Origin: Neckera pumila
Lineage: Eukaryota; Streptophyta; Bryopsida; Hypnales; Neckeraceae
Assembly (NCBI GenBank): GCA_963969595.1
Contig: OZ018415.1
Location: forward strand, 14,942,001 to 15,006,000
Direction of reading: 5' to 3'
DNA length: 64,000 bases
Part shown: positions 1 to 11,699 of the stretch, one piece after another
Layout: every line of letters starts with the position of its first letter
Position numbering within the stretch: position 1 is the stretch's first letter
The notes under the pieces: generated by a model
Databases searched by the model: none
Told to the model about the DNA's origin: nothing
The model's input: only the letters and a program-made list of their open reading frames with translations
Translations under genes and position numbers: made by a program

Positions 1-149
1 AGCTAAAAGAAGTGTGAGATGCTTGAAAACCAACCAAGTCTACCACCAAGAAAACAAGTACATATATATGTCACTAGAATAGGCTTGTTCCTGTTAATTG
101 CAAGTCGCTACAACATCAGACATTGCATAAGCCCAGAGCCTCACAAATG

Positions 150-3100
150 CTACAACACTTTCTCAGCACAATTTAAGGAAAGCCTCCCAATTGCAGGAGT
201 GTCTCGCTCAAACTTGTTCAGATATATCTGCATCGAAAACCGAAAAGACACCCCTCAGATATCAAATGTTGGCAGTGTGAACAATAATGATATGTGCCTG
301 GCCAAAGTGAAGAAAATTCAGTCATAATAATAATAAATTGCTTCTCTGAAAAATAATATATATTCGGTAGTTCTTATTTCAGAACATTCTAAACAACATG
401 CGTGAGGTGAAAGGTCAGATGCATACCAAAAGTATATCCTCATCTGTACCAAAGGATTTGCGTGCTTCATCAAGTGCATCCAATGAAATCCTCCCACTTG
501 TACTGCAAAAGTCCGGAAGTCCAATGAGCACAACTATTACTAACTTACACCAAAAAATACAGTTTCAATAAACTGCTCTCATAATAAGGTGAACTGAGAA
601 AAATCCTGTTGAGAGCAGGACATTACCTGCTGCTAGCTGGGTCACGGATTTCAAATTCATCTGCGTCCATGTCATATCCGCAAATAACGACATAATGGCC
701 TACAGCAGCCACATCTTAAGGTCAGCACAAGCACCAAAAGAAATTAAGTGCTAAGATAGGGAACTCGATCCCATGGCTTCCAGCTATTTTGAGTCATTTC
801 CATTACCTCTCTCCCCCAGTTCACGAACATTTCAAACTACGTACTATTTGGACATTGTATGAAAAAACTACGAATTGTTGAAGTTTGAAGTCCCCCTCAA
901 AAACCTAGACTACCCTTGAACCATGAGATGATTGCATCTACGATGAATTTGAAGGAAGCATCTTAGTCTGTAATAGAACCTAGAAGTTGATCCAATCTCT
1001 TACAAATCACATTTTTTAGATAATATTTGCATTCTTCTTATCAACCCACAGAAATGAGTTCCCAAACTTGAAAATCAAACCATTGCAAACTACCTCAAGA
1101 GTGTCTTACCAGTGTACCCTGTATTAAGACCACAGCAGTCTGCAAGGCAAAGCTCGTCCAACCATGGATGACTGCACAGATACCAGACCAAAACAAGTAC
1201 GTAAATAAATCCCAGTATCTTGAAAAAAACGAGTTTCCATACCTCTCAAATCCAACAATCAAAGAGCATGATCGATGCTGAGATTTCAACATCAAAGACA
1301 AGTGTGCAATAATGCTTCTTGTGAAAATGTACGTGAGAAAACCCTATCCAAGAATGAGAGTATGGTCATGGAAAGTACCTTAGCTTGCGCTTGTCAACCA
1401 AAGCAATGGCTAAAAATCCACCAGACAATATCAGCAGCGACAGTTCTTCACCAGTAATCGATCTCCACTGTGACAAAAAGAAGTAGAATAATAAATGAGA
1501 ATTAGCCAATAAGTGCCCAAACGACCAGACGTACTAGTTCCAAATCTATGGACATAAATCATGTTTCAAGGTACAAAACTGTGCCAATAGCAAGAAAAAT
1601 CATACTTTACACTAATGCTACTGTCCAGCAAGTCATCAATAGAGAAGGAATAGAAAAATTACGATAATCAACTATTAGCTTCCAAAGAGGACTTTCATTT
1701 TGTGAAATGAGCACTTAGGGGTTAGAATATACTTATAAAAGTACCATGATGGAAACCAAGAAAGTATACCTGTACACGAATGCCAACTTGAGGGGCTTTC
1801 TCAAAAAGCATATTCACACGTTCCCCATCTTCTTCCATGTTTTCCTACACCCGCAGATACATGGTACATCCATCAATAAATGGATCACATTGCATACGAA
1901 TTAGGATAAAGCACCATCGTAGTCCTAAGAACTCTTGGTGGAAAAAGAGGACTTTGGAAGGGAGGAAAGAAGAGGAAGGATAAGAATTGCAATGGGTATC
2001 AATCAACACACATATGTTGCAAACAGAACGGCTAATACTAACGGGGGCAACAGTATTCTTCTTCGCTAAACAACACAACCACGGGAAAGTGGAAGTGCTT
2101 AGTGAAGTGAAGCAACTAACCTTATAAAAGGTTTCAATTGCAAAATTTGGGTTGGCTCCAATTGTAACAGTAAGAAACGCCACGTCAACCTTGAAATGCC
2201 GCAATAAATGAGCCAAGTCCACTGTCCATATGCTGCACCCATTTCCAGAAGAAATAGTTAGTCAATTAGTACTCACAGGTCATACACACACGAGGTTTCC
2301 TGGGGATAAGTAGACCAATCACACATCTAAAAAAACTGAATTTACAGGTAATCCGAAATCCTTCAAAACTACAGATATGAACCTTAAATACTTGGCTTGA
2401 GTCATCCCCGCTCATCAGCTTTGTTCTCGCGTCCCTCACATATTCTATTAGATAGCAACACGAGATAAGGAAGTCGTACCTCGTGGTTTGGCAAAGTTGG
2501 CTTAAATATTTGAGATCGCAGCCCTCAACACCCAACATTTTCAACACCATCAACACACATGCCAATCCACAGTCCCAGTTGCAAAGTTGCCGCACATGTG
2601 GAACCTGCAGAACATCACTATGCTTAGTATACATCTCTTGCATCTGAATACAAGGCAGAGGATCCTAGAACCGTTAAGAACCTAATCCATGTCCTATACT
2701 GATCCCTCTTACCAACAGCAACTCATATATTGGTACTCTTTTCTTGGACTAATTACCAAGCGGAGTAAGCATAACTTGGCTAATTGTCTATGGCCACTGA
2801 TCCTTCAAGGCGGTTATCCACTGTCACTTACAGTGGTTTAAAACCTCCCAGTTTGAACTTGCATAAGAAACTCGTACACAGATATAAAAAATTCACTCTC
2901 AAAAGATGTGGCTCTTGAACCCATATATCTCTCCACAGCTCTTATATCTCCCAAAAATCATACTCCTACAAATTAGCTATAATTAGCTATAAAAGCGATG
3001 CTCTTAGTATCCTCTACCTTACTGCAGTTTACATCCATTTGAATAACACAAACGGTACACGGCCCTGGAAGATGTTCACCATAGTCCCTTGACTAACCAA

Positions 3101-3385
3101 TATCCAAGATTGCAAAATGTTCACCAAAGTTCACTTCTATTTTTAGATAATAAGTTTAGAACAAACCTGGATGGAGCGAGAGCGAGGAACAGGCATGTTA
3201 AGGTCCATCAAAGGCGACGGCGGCGAACTCCAAACATTGGATTCAATCAGAGAAGCTGCCAACCACCCACTGCTAGAGCTTTGGCTCACACTTTGCTGGC
3301 TGAAAGGGAAGCCGTTGGAGGCAGAAACAGACGCTGGGCGAGGCGGCCTAACACGAGAAACCCGCCCCGCCACTGCGGTTTCCAT
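150..3385 (-). CDS. GUCD1 / plant GC1-like protein (Guanylate_cyc_2 family), nine exons
   Basis: Nine exons joined by GT–AG introns keep one frame: 3385–3167, 2604–2480, 2232–2121, 1844–1770, 1467–1379, 1171–1110, 699–627, 502–427 and 227–150, giving 302 codons and a stop. The start is the first ATG of a Ser/Pro-rich, weakly conserved leader (residues 1–73); Met60 is an alternative start. Conserved blocks are VPHVRQLCNWDCGLAC (from residue 74), TTSIWTVDLAHLL, TVTIGANPNF, GHYVVICGYD and EFEIRDPASS, which match the plant GC1/animal GUCD1 family (Guanylate_cyc_2). Family knowledge: Arabidopsis GC1 was reported to have guanylyl cyclase activity, but the fold groups with papain-like C39 peptidases. 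Cys85, His229 and Asp247 sit where such a triad would be; this reading is inference. The last exon (25 residues) is the least certain. Upstream lie degenerate tandem repeats. Confidence 0.88.
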
Positions 3386-3689
3386 GGGTGGAGATTCTTC
3401 TGTATCAAGACGTGCAGTTCACTCCGAATCTATAGCAACAATTTCTTTCTAATTGCTAGAATTTTCACAACTCTCACTAACTAACCCTGGGATAATAATA
3501 GGTCAAGGCAAACCAAATCCTCCACTTTGCATGCTGGAGTGCCCTTGGTCTGGACATAGTATATAACAATGTTCTCGCTCACCTATTCTCTCATTCCTAA
3601 CCTAAGCTTGAAGCAGGGATGCTTCGAATCCATCTTGAAACGCCTCATAACTTGGCTTGCCAAGATCCTGAAACAAAACATATACAACT

Positions 3690-4870
3690 CATCTTAAAAA
3701 TCTATCAAAGGTCATCACCAAACACATGAGATATGGACCTCTGCAAAGTACAAAGTTCACAAGTTGCTGCGGAACTAAGCAAGATAAAGAGATATAATCT
3801 CTGAGACTCCAAAATATCATCAAAACCTAAAAGAGCTACGCTAAGCTTATTCTGAGAAAGATCCAGCAAAAATTCGTTTTGAGAGTTCACCATAAACTAA
3901 AAGTAAAATTTAATAAACTCTAAAATTGAAAGATACGAGACGATAGACCGTTTGGGGAATAGCAACAAAGTCAAGTCTCGTAAGAAAAACACCAATTTCA
4001 GATGTCCTACATGCATTCTGGAGGAACATCGACTTTCTTGGACTCTGCAAACTTCAAAATGAACTGCAGAACTAAGCAACGGCCTCAAGAAGTAAGAAGA
4101 ATAGTCTCCGAGACTCCAAACGAGTAACAAAACCCTTTCAGGGACGCCTAAGCCTATTCTAAAGATCCACCAAAAATTCGGCAAACTCTATAATGCCCAC
4201 AATTCTAAAAACGCGACAAGAAAAGGCTCTCAAGAAAACGTCAATTGCAGATACCCTACTCGCATTCTGGAAGAACAGCAACACTTGTGGAAAAGTCAAA
4301 GCAAATAGATCAAAGGCCCACACTATTATTTCAGCTCCGAGACTCCAGAATCACTTAGACTCCACAAGACTAACAAAACCTAAAAGAGATACGCTCCTAA
4401 TCCATAACCTAAACCTAATATTTTACAGTTTCACTATTATCAAATATTAGAGCAGCAACAAGGAACCGGCTTTGAAGAAAACGTCAATTTCAGATACCCT
4501 ATACTCGCATTCAGGAGGAAAACCAGTGGCGGACATAGTCAAAGCATGTGAATTCTCAGCGGCCACTATGATATCAGCTCCAAGACTCCCAAGGACTTAC
4601 AAAACCTAAAAAAGACGTCGGAGTCAATTCTGAGAAAGATTCAGCGAAGATTCGTTGGACAAACATACACTCCTGATCCATATCCTAAAGGTCAAATTTT
4701 ATAATTGCACAATTCAGAAACGCGAACAATCTTTGAGAGCAGCAACAAGAACTCCGCTCTCCAGAAACCGTCAATCAATTTCAGATACCCTACTCACATT
4801 CCCGAGGAGAAAATACAACACTGCTGGAAACAGTCCAAGCATGTGGATTCTCAGCGGCCGCTACTATGTC
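3690..4870. repeat. Degenerate ~245–290-bp tandem repeats upstream of the GUCD1-like gene
   Basis: A block beginning CAGATACCCTACTCGCATTC recurs at about 3999, 4248, 4491 and 4782. It is followed each time by a GAGACTCCA-type block (about 3802, 4110, 4339, 4581) and by AAAACCTAAAAGAG. The copies are diverged and spaced 243–291 bp apart. No coding potential is seen. The array lies 5' of the GUCD1-like gene and could carry its promoter or 5' leader, though no promoter motif can be assigned. Confidence 0.7.
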
Positions 4871-5419
4871 AGCTCAAGTAAACATGGCGACCTTGCCAAA
4901 GATTGCATACGAATCCAAATTGCACGGAGAGAGAAGCTGCAAGCGCAACACACCACGAGATTCACTGCCAGAGAGCGCAGTTTGTACCAGAAATAGGGAA
5001 CCCCACACCAATTGCAAGTCGTGTGAATCACGTACCTCATCCAAGTGCAACCAGAAGTTCCAAATCGAGGAATGAAATCGATCGAACGCCCAAACGACGG
5101 ACCTCACCACCCGCGTGGGGTGCAGTGAAGCAGGGAGACAGCAAGCTACAAGAACGGGGACAAGGGTTCGGTGACCGCGGGATTCGTCGTTCCTTTCACC
5201 GTGTCTTTGAGGGTTCGCCTCTATGACCGTGACTCAGATACTCCAATGTGCAGTGACGTGTGTAGCATTACTGGGCACGCATTTCATGACGGTTATAGGG
5301 CATCCCGGTCCGTTCATATTGGGATTCTATTCTTACTGCAGGCAAGGTACGGTCAAACCAAATGTGCCTGCCAAAGCGCCTCTTGAACAAATATTTTCAT
5401 TATGTAAGTGGACCAGCCC
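4871..5419. other. Unassigned GC-richer stretch between tandem array and inverted-repeat element
   Basis: Base composition is higher in G+C than in the surroundings and short overlapping open frames occur on both strands, none with a recognisable domain. It may hold a distal promoter or an unrecognised 5' exon of the minus-strand gene. I see no feature that settles this. Confidence 0.3.
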
Positions 5420-5745
5420 AAGGTAGGAGGTCCATAAATGGACCATCTAAGGGCTGGAACTGAATTTTAGGGTAGTGAACATCTTGAAATATTTTCACTA
5501 AATTTTTTCTTGAAAGACAAGTAGAATTGACATCTAATCCAAGTTGTTTCATATTTTTTGGAGCTTTGCGGAATGAGTCATAAAACTTTGAAGTTGAAAT
5601 GTCACACGGCTCTAAAAGGGACCACCTCTTAAAATGTACATTGTCTGTACATTGCTTAAGGCTATGAAAAAGCAACATGCACAAATAGTTTACTGAAGGA
5701 GGTGGCCCATTTTAGAGCCCACTCGCTTTTAAAACCTCCTACCTT
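5420..5745 (+). mobile_element. MITE-like inverted-repeat element, family C copy 1
   Basis: The ends are inverted copies of AAGGTAGGAGG and CCTCCTACCTT. The interior carries TGTACATTGTCTGTACATTG and a block around CTTGAAAGACAAG. Both blocks recur in opposite order and orientation in the copy at 61774–62102, so this is a dispersed family about 326 bp long. No protein is encoded. No target-site duplication could be fixed. Confidence 0.65.
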
Positions 5746-6150
5746 ATTGTTTGGTCCCAATTGCATTCACTATCCCATCCAAATCTATCCACAAAGTATC
5801 CTAAACTATATAAGATTCTGACAAAATTTGACAAGATTTTGGTTTTAATGTCAACACTCGGTAACGTGTCAGCCTTTGATTGGTGGATTCTTAAGTGCTA
5901 ATAGGTACATAGAAAGGCAATTATGGATTGTTGATAGGGTGTTTATGTCTCCACTCTATGCACAATTTTGTAATTTCAAACTGATTACTTCTTAAATTCA
6001 CAAAAATTACAGTTTTGATCGAAAAATTATAATTTCACTTGGGTTTGATTTGTGAAACAAGAACACACCTCTAAATATTATCTGCCCCTCTTGGAATTGA
6101 CCTTAAGATATTCAGATTGTAAATCAGGGTGGTGATAGGCTATTCTACCT
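5746..6150. other. AT-rich intergenic DNA
   Basis: No gene, RNA or structured repeat is recognisable here. Confidence 0.5.
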
Positions 6151-6964
6151 TAAGAGCATTCTCAATGCTACATGCTTGAAAAAAAATTGTAACAATATAT
6201 GGAGTATGTATTCCCATCACCTTTTCTTCACTATCTTTTCCCCTTGCAGGCACCTCAATGCGACAACATCACTTAAAAATTGTAAACCACGAAGACACAG
6301 AAGCGAGAGGTGAAGCGGTTGGAAAGGTTCAAAGCAGCGAGTATGCCGGAATCTGCATTCAAGCGTTGTTATTAATATTGTTGACCAAGGAGTGCAGAGG
6401 AGTTTGGAGGGCATAGCAAAGGATAAGCTTTTGCCGTGCCAGTTACAAAATGTGAAGGTAATATGGAAGCTGCTTTCAACATTGAGTCAAGTTTTTGATG
6501 CTTTTATGTAACCCACATAGAATTTGCCATTGTAATGCGTCTATAGACGTAACATTGAAGATGCATTACTACTGTTATATAGCCAATTTTCTACGGCATA
6601 GGGGTGTTGGTGGGCTCTCTTCACTTCCCAGGCTCCATAGCTACAATTCCCTCTAATATGGCTCAAACTCATGATGTGGTCTACAATGTGAAGAATTTGA
6701 GCAATTCTTGAAAACAAAGAAGAGGACACAAAAAACCCTGAAAAAGCAATCAGTACAATAAGAAAATATGGAATTTGATTAAAAAAAACTGTTAGCCCAA
6801 GGCTCTCACCATGCCTAGAAAGCTGAAGGAAGAAAAGCCACATTCTCCACGCCTAGTGCTTCAAGCTTTATTGATTGTATCACAATGGAGGAGTATGTTT
6901 GGCTTTCGAGTTGGGCCTATGGTGTCGCAGCCAGGAAAGCTGAGCCACAATGGTGATGCTCTAA
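6151..6964. mobile_element. Probable non-autonomous element with AGAGCATNNNCAATG-type termini
   Basis: The left edge reads TTAAGAGCATTCTCAATGC. The reverse complement of the right edge reads TTAGAGCATCACCATTGTGG. These are imperfect inverted ends about 810 bp apart. Such AGAGCATC…CAATG ends are common in plant MITEs. The interior has no transposase-like frame. The superfamily and target-site duplication are not resolved. Confidence 0.5.
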
Positions 6965-7075
6965 GTTACATCTCTTTCATCAATATATTAGTGTAGTACC
7001 TTCCATCCTTGCCACAACCAAAATAAAAATAATCTTCTACTCCTTTTGTCCCACTAAAAAGCTCTAAATTCAACA

Positions 7076-7169
7076 CATTAGATGATATTTGGGGGTCGCG
7101 GAGGGCCGTTTCAGGCTTGTTCCTTGATCTGCCCAGATCCAGTGAACGTCGGTACGGATGTGTCAGAAA

Positions 7170-7203
<34 letters not shown>

Positions 7204-7381
7204 ACCAAAATATCATTTTAAGCAAAAAAAAATTTTTTTTTTTTTTTTTTTTTTTCAAAAAGTGACGTGGCAGTCGCTCGACCACGTCAACTAGCTGCTT
7301 CTGCTGCGTTCCCAGACTGGGGGAATGCAACAGACAGTAGGGAACTCACAGCCTTCTAAGACCCCCGAATCTCATGTAATG
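7076..7381. mobile_element. MITE, CATTAGATGA family (copy 1), nested in the mariner element
   Basis: It starts CATTAGATGATATTTGGGGG and ends with CCCCCGAATCTCATGTAATG, an imperfect inverted terminal repeat. The interior holds GGAGGGCCGTTTCAGGC, long A and T runs, and GTGACGTGGCAGTCGCTCG. The same parts occur in the copies at 21695, 55706, 57382 and 60276. It lies within the left end of the mariner-like element, so it inserted later. It encodes no protein. Confidence 0.8.
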
Positions 7382-7434
7382 CCTTTCATGTACCACTAAA
7401 AAGCTCCATTATTGAAGTTGACCATTGTAAACAG

Positions 7435-8930
7435 TTAGCTCTGTTGATTTTGAAAGTTGAGCAACTGTTTGTCGTACTGAACAACCTCGTCATGGCAAGC
7501 AAAACAATCGGGCAACATTCCTCTCCTTGCAATCTTTGCTTTACTCATGTGCGGGACCTTGTATTTGTTGCTCCCATCGTGTTGGATTGTCTCAACCATG
7601 CAGTGTTGTAAGGTTAGAAAGATGTTGTTTAACTTGTCGACCTCAAGGTCCTTGAATGCCTTGATCATTGCAGTGATAAGATCATCTATAGTCTTTTTCT
7701 TGAACTGCTATTGGAGCGACTAGATACTGTTAAAAACCCTTAGATCAAATACATTCATGTCTGGACTGTTTGCAGGCTGGAACTTCAATGAGACGTCGAA
7801 GCCATCTTTCTTGAGATCATTGATCAACTGAGCTTCCTCCGGGTGTGGCTTTGCATTGTTGAACTGCATGTTGATTGAATTGCTCGTCTTGCTTGCCTAG
7901 TTCTTAGGCCACTTTTCTTGGATGGCCAGTAGTACATTGTCCTTTAGCATGCTCTTGATTTGCAGCTTGTCCATTGATTGAATGCATTTTGTTTCCATCA
8001 TGCCTCTCGGATGCTTCCTACTGCTATGTTGCACTGGCTCCTGGTAGGCAAACTGCCAAATACCAATCTTGTCATTGAAAAGTTGATTGGAATACATATC
8101 ATGTCGTGGCCGAGCAACAACGGCCATGAACATAACCTTCCTAATGAACCATTTGCTCATAGTGGTGCGATGAGGCGCCTCTTCACCATTAGCTAGGTAG
8201 AAACGTCTCATATTCTTAGTGATATAGAACCACTTCTCGTCCAAGTGGATGTTGTTCATCATGTATTCAAATTGCCCCATCTAGTCCAAATGCGATAGGC
8301 AATACTGGATGCACTCAATCTTGTTATGGTCCGTCAAGTAAGACTTGATTGCACTTGAATGAGGTTTGATCAGCTCGTCTATAATGAGGTGGTGAACTGT
8401 AGACTTATTCATGTTCAAATGAGCTGCTAGCGATCAAACATTCTAGCAATTTGTAAGCAAGATGGCCTTCATAGCTTCTAGGTCCAAAGATCGCTTCTTC
8501 CTCCCAACCCAACCACGCTTGCTTGGCCTTACATTTACGACAAGGTTTCTATTGCCAAAGACTCCTGTCCGAGCTTGAAAATGTTGCGGATTGCTCTTAG
8601 CGCCACGTTGAATTGCAAACTGACTTCACGTGCCGCACTTGGGATGAGCTTGTTTTTATCATGAGCACGCCGTTTCAACAGCAAGACCTTCCATATCGCT
8701 CTATATTGATCACTTGTCAAATTGGGCTTCTACATGCAATCTGGTAGAGTGCCACCAACAATACTGCAGTTGATAGGGCCACCTCCGTGCACTTCAAGAT
8801 CACCTCCGAGCACCTGAGGGTCACCTCCTCCAAGTCCCTCAGGGCCACCTCCTAGAGTCTCAATGGATTCAATACCACGTTTTGCTACTACTCCTATATC
8901 TTGATTGTAAAGGTCCATCTCAAAAATCAT
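7435..8930 (-). pseudogene. Broken mariner-like transposase
   Basis: Reading the minus strand from about 8930 to 7435, fragments in sequence resemble a plant MLE transposase. They are an N-terminal helix-turn-helix region with LTSDQYRAIW (about 8720–8535), then HLNMNKSTVHHLI, then NIHLDEKWFYITK with the first catalytic Asp (about 8250), then QFNNAKPHPEEAQLI, then NSPDMNVFDLRVF with the third Asp. Several in-frame stops interrupt it, for example near 8534, 8280 and 7896. The position that is normally the second Asp (DNAKPH) reads Asn, so the D–D–D triad is lost. The gene cannot encode an active enzyme. Confidence 0.85.
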
Positions 8931-9155
8931 TTACAAAGAATGCATCGATAGCCTTTGCAATTCATGCTTAAAAATGAAAGTTTTGGTACAGATTTTGGCG
9001 CCAAAACAAAGGTATCTAAGAGGGAAAATTTTGAATAAACCTAGCGCATGCATTAATGGTATCTCATTGTATGAATCACTGATCCACAAACTACAAATAG
9101 AGAGAATCCCTTGTAGAGAAGATTTTAGGAGCATTTTAGTGGGACAGAGGGAATA

Positions 9156-10180
9156 CAATGCAACTATTCTTTTATAGAAATTAAAAATTGAAATGAATAG
9201 GTCAAATATCCACAATGTCCCCTTATTCGTCATTCCTTTGTGATATATTAGTCATTTATGTCACTGAGCTTATGACTATTGAACTGTAAAATGACTCTAC
9301 ACAATCCACATCAACATTACTTAGGATTGTAGAGCACAGACTGAACCATCGATGATAGCGGATTTTGGGCCCATTCTCATCCAGACGTCATCCACTGTTT
9401 AGGGTAGTTACTGCAGAATGACTATTGGATGTGACATGTCAACTTTTGCGCCATTTCAATGACTCAAGGGCATTGCTTAGTCGCTCCCTAGCCACTAGTT
9501 ATTTTTTCACTGGTCACAATTGACCCTATTTTCTATTAGTGTTTTATACAAAATTCATTTGGTCTCTACTACTTATAGTGGCATTATATGTAAGAGCAAG
9601 AATTAAAACTTCTGCAAGAAGATATAAAAAATGAGCTATACATATATGCATTGAAAGTGTTTGACACCCATTCAGCCTAAAAATACACTTGAATTGAGGA
9701 GAGATTCATGGAAGGACACAACTACAACCATACCTATCTTCACAATGTTGTACTTAACTTAAATAAAAAACAAAACACTTCACTTGCACTTTGCAAACAA
9801 TTGCCCTTGTATGTAAATATAGTAACTGCAATTGTATCCTATCCAACATCCTAATTTTGTCACTTCTACAATTGGTATACACTGCTAAACTAGGGTGACC
9901 TCTTTTGGGCATCCTCAATGGAGTTGATATCTCGATTGGTATATTGCCCTTCCAAATAAACTTTTAACTTTCATCTATTCTATAAATTAAAATTTGAAAC
10001 TTTTATTATTCAAAAACACATCCAAATATATTTTGAATAAGTTACAAAAAAATTCAAATAACAATGAAAAGAACTTGCTTCAAAAGCAAATAGAAAAATA
10101 AAAGTACAGAAGCTTTGGCAAATCCCTTTAGTCTTTTATTTGATGAAAGGGAGTATATTTTTTATTTCATATAAAACTTT
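9156..10180. other. AT-rich intergenic DNA
   Basis: No gene or clear repeat is recognised. Short frames on both strands have no recognisable product. Confidence 0.5.
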
Positions 10181-10184
10181 TTCA

Positions 10185-10600
10185 AAATTCAATAACTTTT
10201 CTACTATAAGTCGAAATGCCATGAAATTAAGTTCGTGCACCCTTCCTTGTAAAGAGCTTTCTGACTATGCCAAGAATGCGATCACAAGAGACACGATTCC
10301 AAAGCTTTCACTATAACAAACAAAACATAGCAAACAAAAATACTCATACTAGGTATAGACTACAATAGTATGCCTTGTGCCATTGCTGTAATAAAAATAA
10401 ATGTAAAATGCATTTTTTTAATTAATAAAAAATTTGAAATTCAATATCATTCACATTGTAGGTCCAAACGCCATGAAACAAAGTCTATGCATCCTTCTTT
10501 GCAGAGAGCTTCTTAACAATGTTATGAACGCAATCAAGGAATGCACAATTCTAAAGATCTCATTGTAACAAGCAAATCAAACAAACTTCATTCAAGGTAT
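10185..10600. repeat. Two diverged direct copies (~250-bp period) of a dispersed repeat
   Basis: The block GCCATGAAA…GCA(C/T)CCTTC…AGAGCTT occurs at about 10218 and again at about 10470, each followed by a CAATCA/GATCAC…GATCTCATTGTAACAA-type tail. A third relative lies at about 62250–62410. This is a diverged non-coding repeat of unknown class. Confidence 0.55.
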
Positions 10601-11690
10601 GAATGTATCAATTGTTGAAGAAATGGTTCTACAACATCTATCAAAAAAAATTTAATCCCTCATAACTTTGTATAGGATATCCAAGTGGTGCATTTTTTGG
10701 TGCATTGAAATCTTCTTTCATTTATCAATTAGAAAATAATTTGATTTCATCTATCTAATAATAGAAATTATGCACAACAGAAAAAGAATGTTTTTAAGTG
10801 TCTCTACTTTAAGGTAATTTCACCTATAATTGTCCAATTAAGCATATTTATAATTACACCTTAGGAGTTTGTTTTGTTCTCATTTATTTGGATAGTGCAA
10901 AAAGAAATCTTTAATTTGCTAGAACGATGAATTTGTTTAGACCAAAATACATAATGAAATATGCAAATGGCATATGAATGAAATTTAGAATTTTCATCCC
11001 AAAGCGTATACATCCCTCAAAGAGTGTTATTCTTCAAAATTTGTAGCAATTTAGTATTCTATCTATTGAAAAATATAAGTGCATTGTCAAATATTCCTTC
11101 CAAAAAATTTGAATTGTTTCTGAAATAAATACCACCCTTAAGAATGGGCATATTACACCTTTATACACAAGATACATAATTTTACAAAATTATAATTATA
11201 AAAAAATCCATAATTAGAAGAAAGTGTATTTTTACCTCTAAGTGATTGTTGGTTAAAGACAAAATTTGAATGTGTTATAAAACATGTTTTTTATAATTTG
11301 AGTCTCATGCAAGCGTTAACCTCATTGAAAACATCAATCAAAAGTAAAATACAGAGTCTGCTGTACTTTCATGAGCACAATTGAAGTAAAGTCATGGAAT
11401 GGTCTTTAAATCAATGAAAGGATTTTTTGATTGATGACCGTTGAATTGGTCTTTATTCTCTATATTGTTGTGGATGGGGCCAAAGCTAGGTAGGCGACTT
11501 GATTGAGGGTGAAAATTATAAACTTTAGATGAAAAATCTTTTTATGCCTATAAAAATTCGCGGAGCCAAGACTCCCTCTTCTAAAGAGAGGTGCTTGGAT
11601 CATAAATCCATTTTGAAGCTAATTATATAATTATAATAAGTGATATAAACTTTATAATATTTTTTTGAAAAACAATCTAGTCTAATATAG
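10601..11690. other. AT-rich intergenic DNA
   Basis: No gene, RNA gene or terminal repeats could be supported. Confidence 0.5.
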
Positions 11691-11699
11691 TAGGATAAC

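Larger units (their letters stand above)
7040..9153 (-). mobile_element. Mariner-like (Tc1/mariner, plant MLE) element, inactive
   Basis: The termini CTCCTTTTGTCCCACTAAAA and, inverted at the right, TTCCCTCTGTCCCACTAAAA are typical plant mariner/Stowaway ends. TA dinucleotides flank both sides (7038–7039 and 9154–9155), the expected Tc1/mariner target duplication. Between them on the minus strand is a broken mariner transposase. A separate MITE (7076–7381) sits inside near the left end, so without it the element is about 1.8 kb, normal for plant MLEs. Confidence 0.85.

Noticed and set aside
3089..3484. Plus-strand frames of 131 and 93 codons
   Set aside because: They overlap exon 1 of the minus-strand GUCD1-like gene and are Arg-rich mirror readings; no domain and no splice context.
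6541..6843. 100-codon minus frame with hydrophobic stretch
   Set aside because: Located inside the AGAGCAT-ended element; no homology recognised and no conserved counterpart.
7160..7255. Long A and T runs read as a possible polyadenylated retrocopy tail
   Set aside because: The runs face each other inside a MITE present in five copies, so they are part of the element, not a poly(A) tail.
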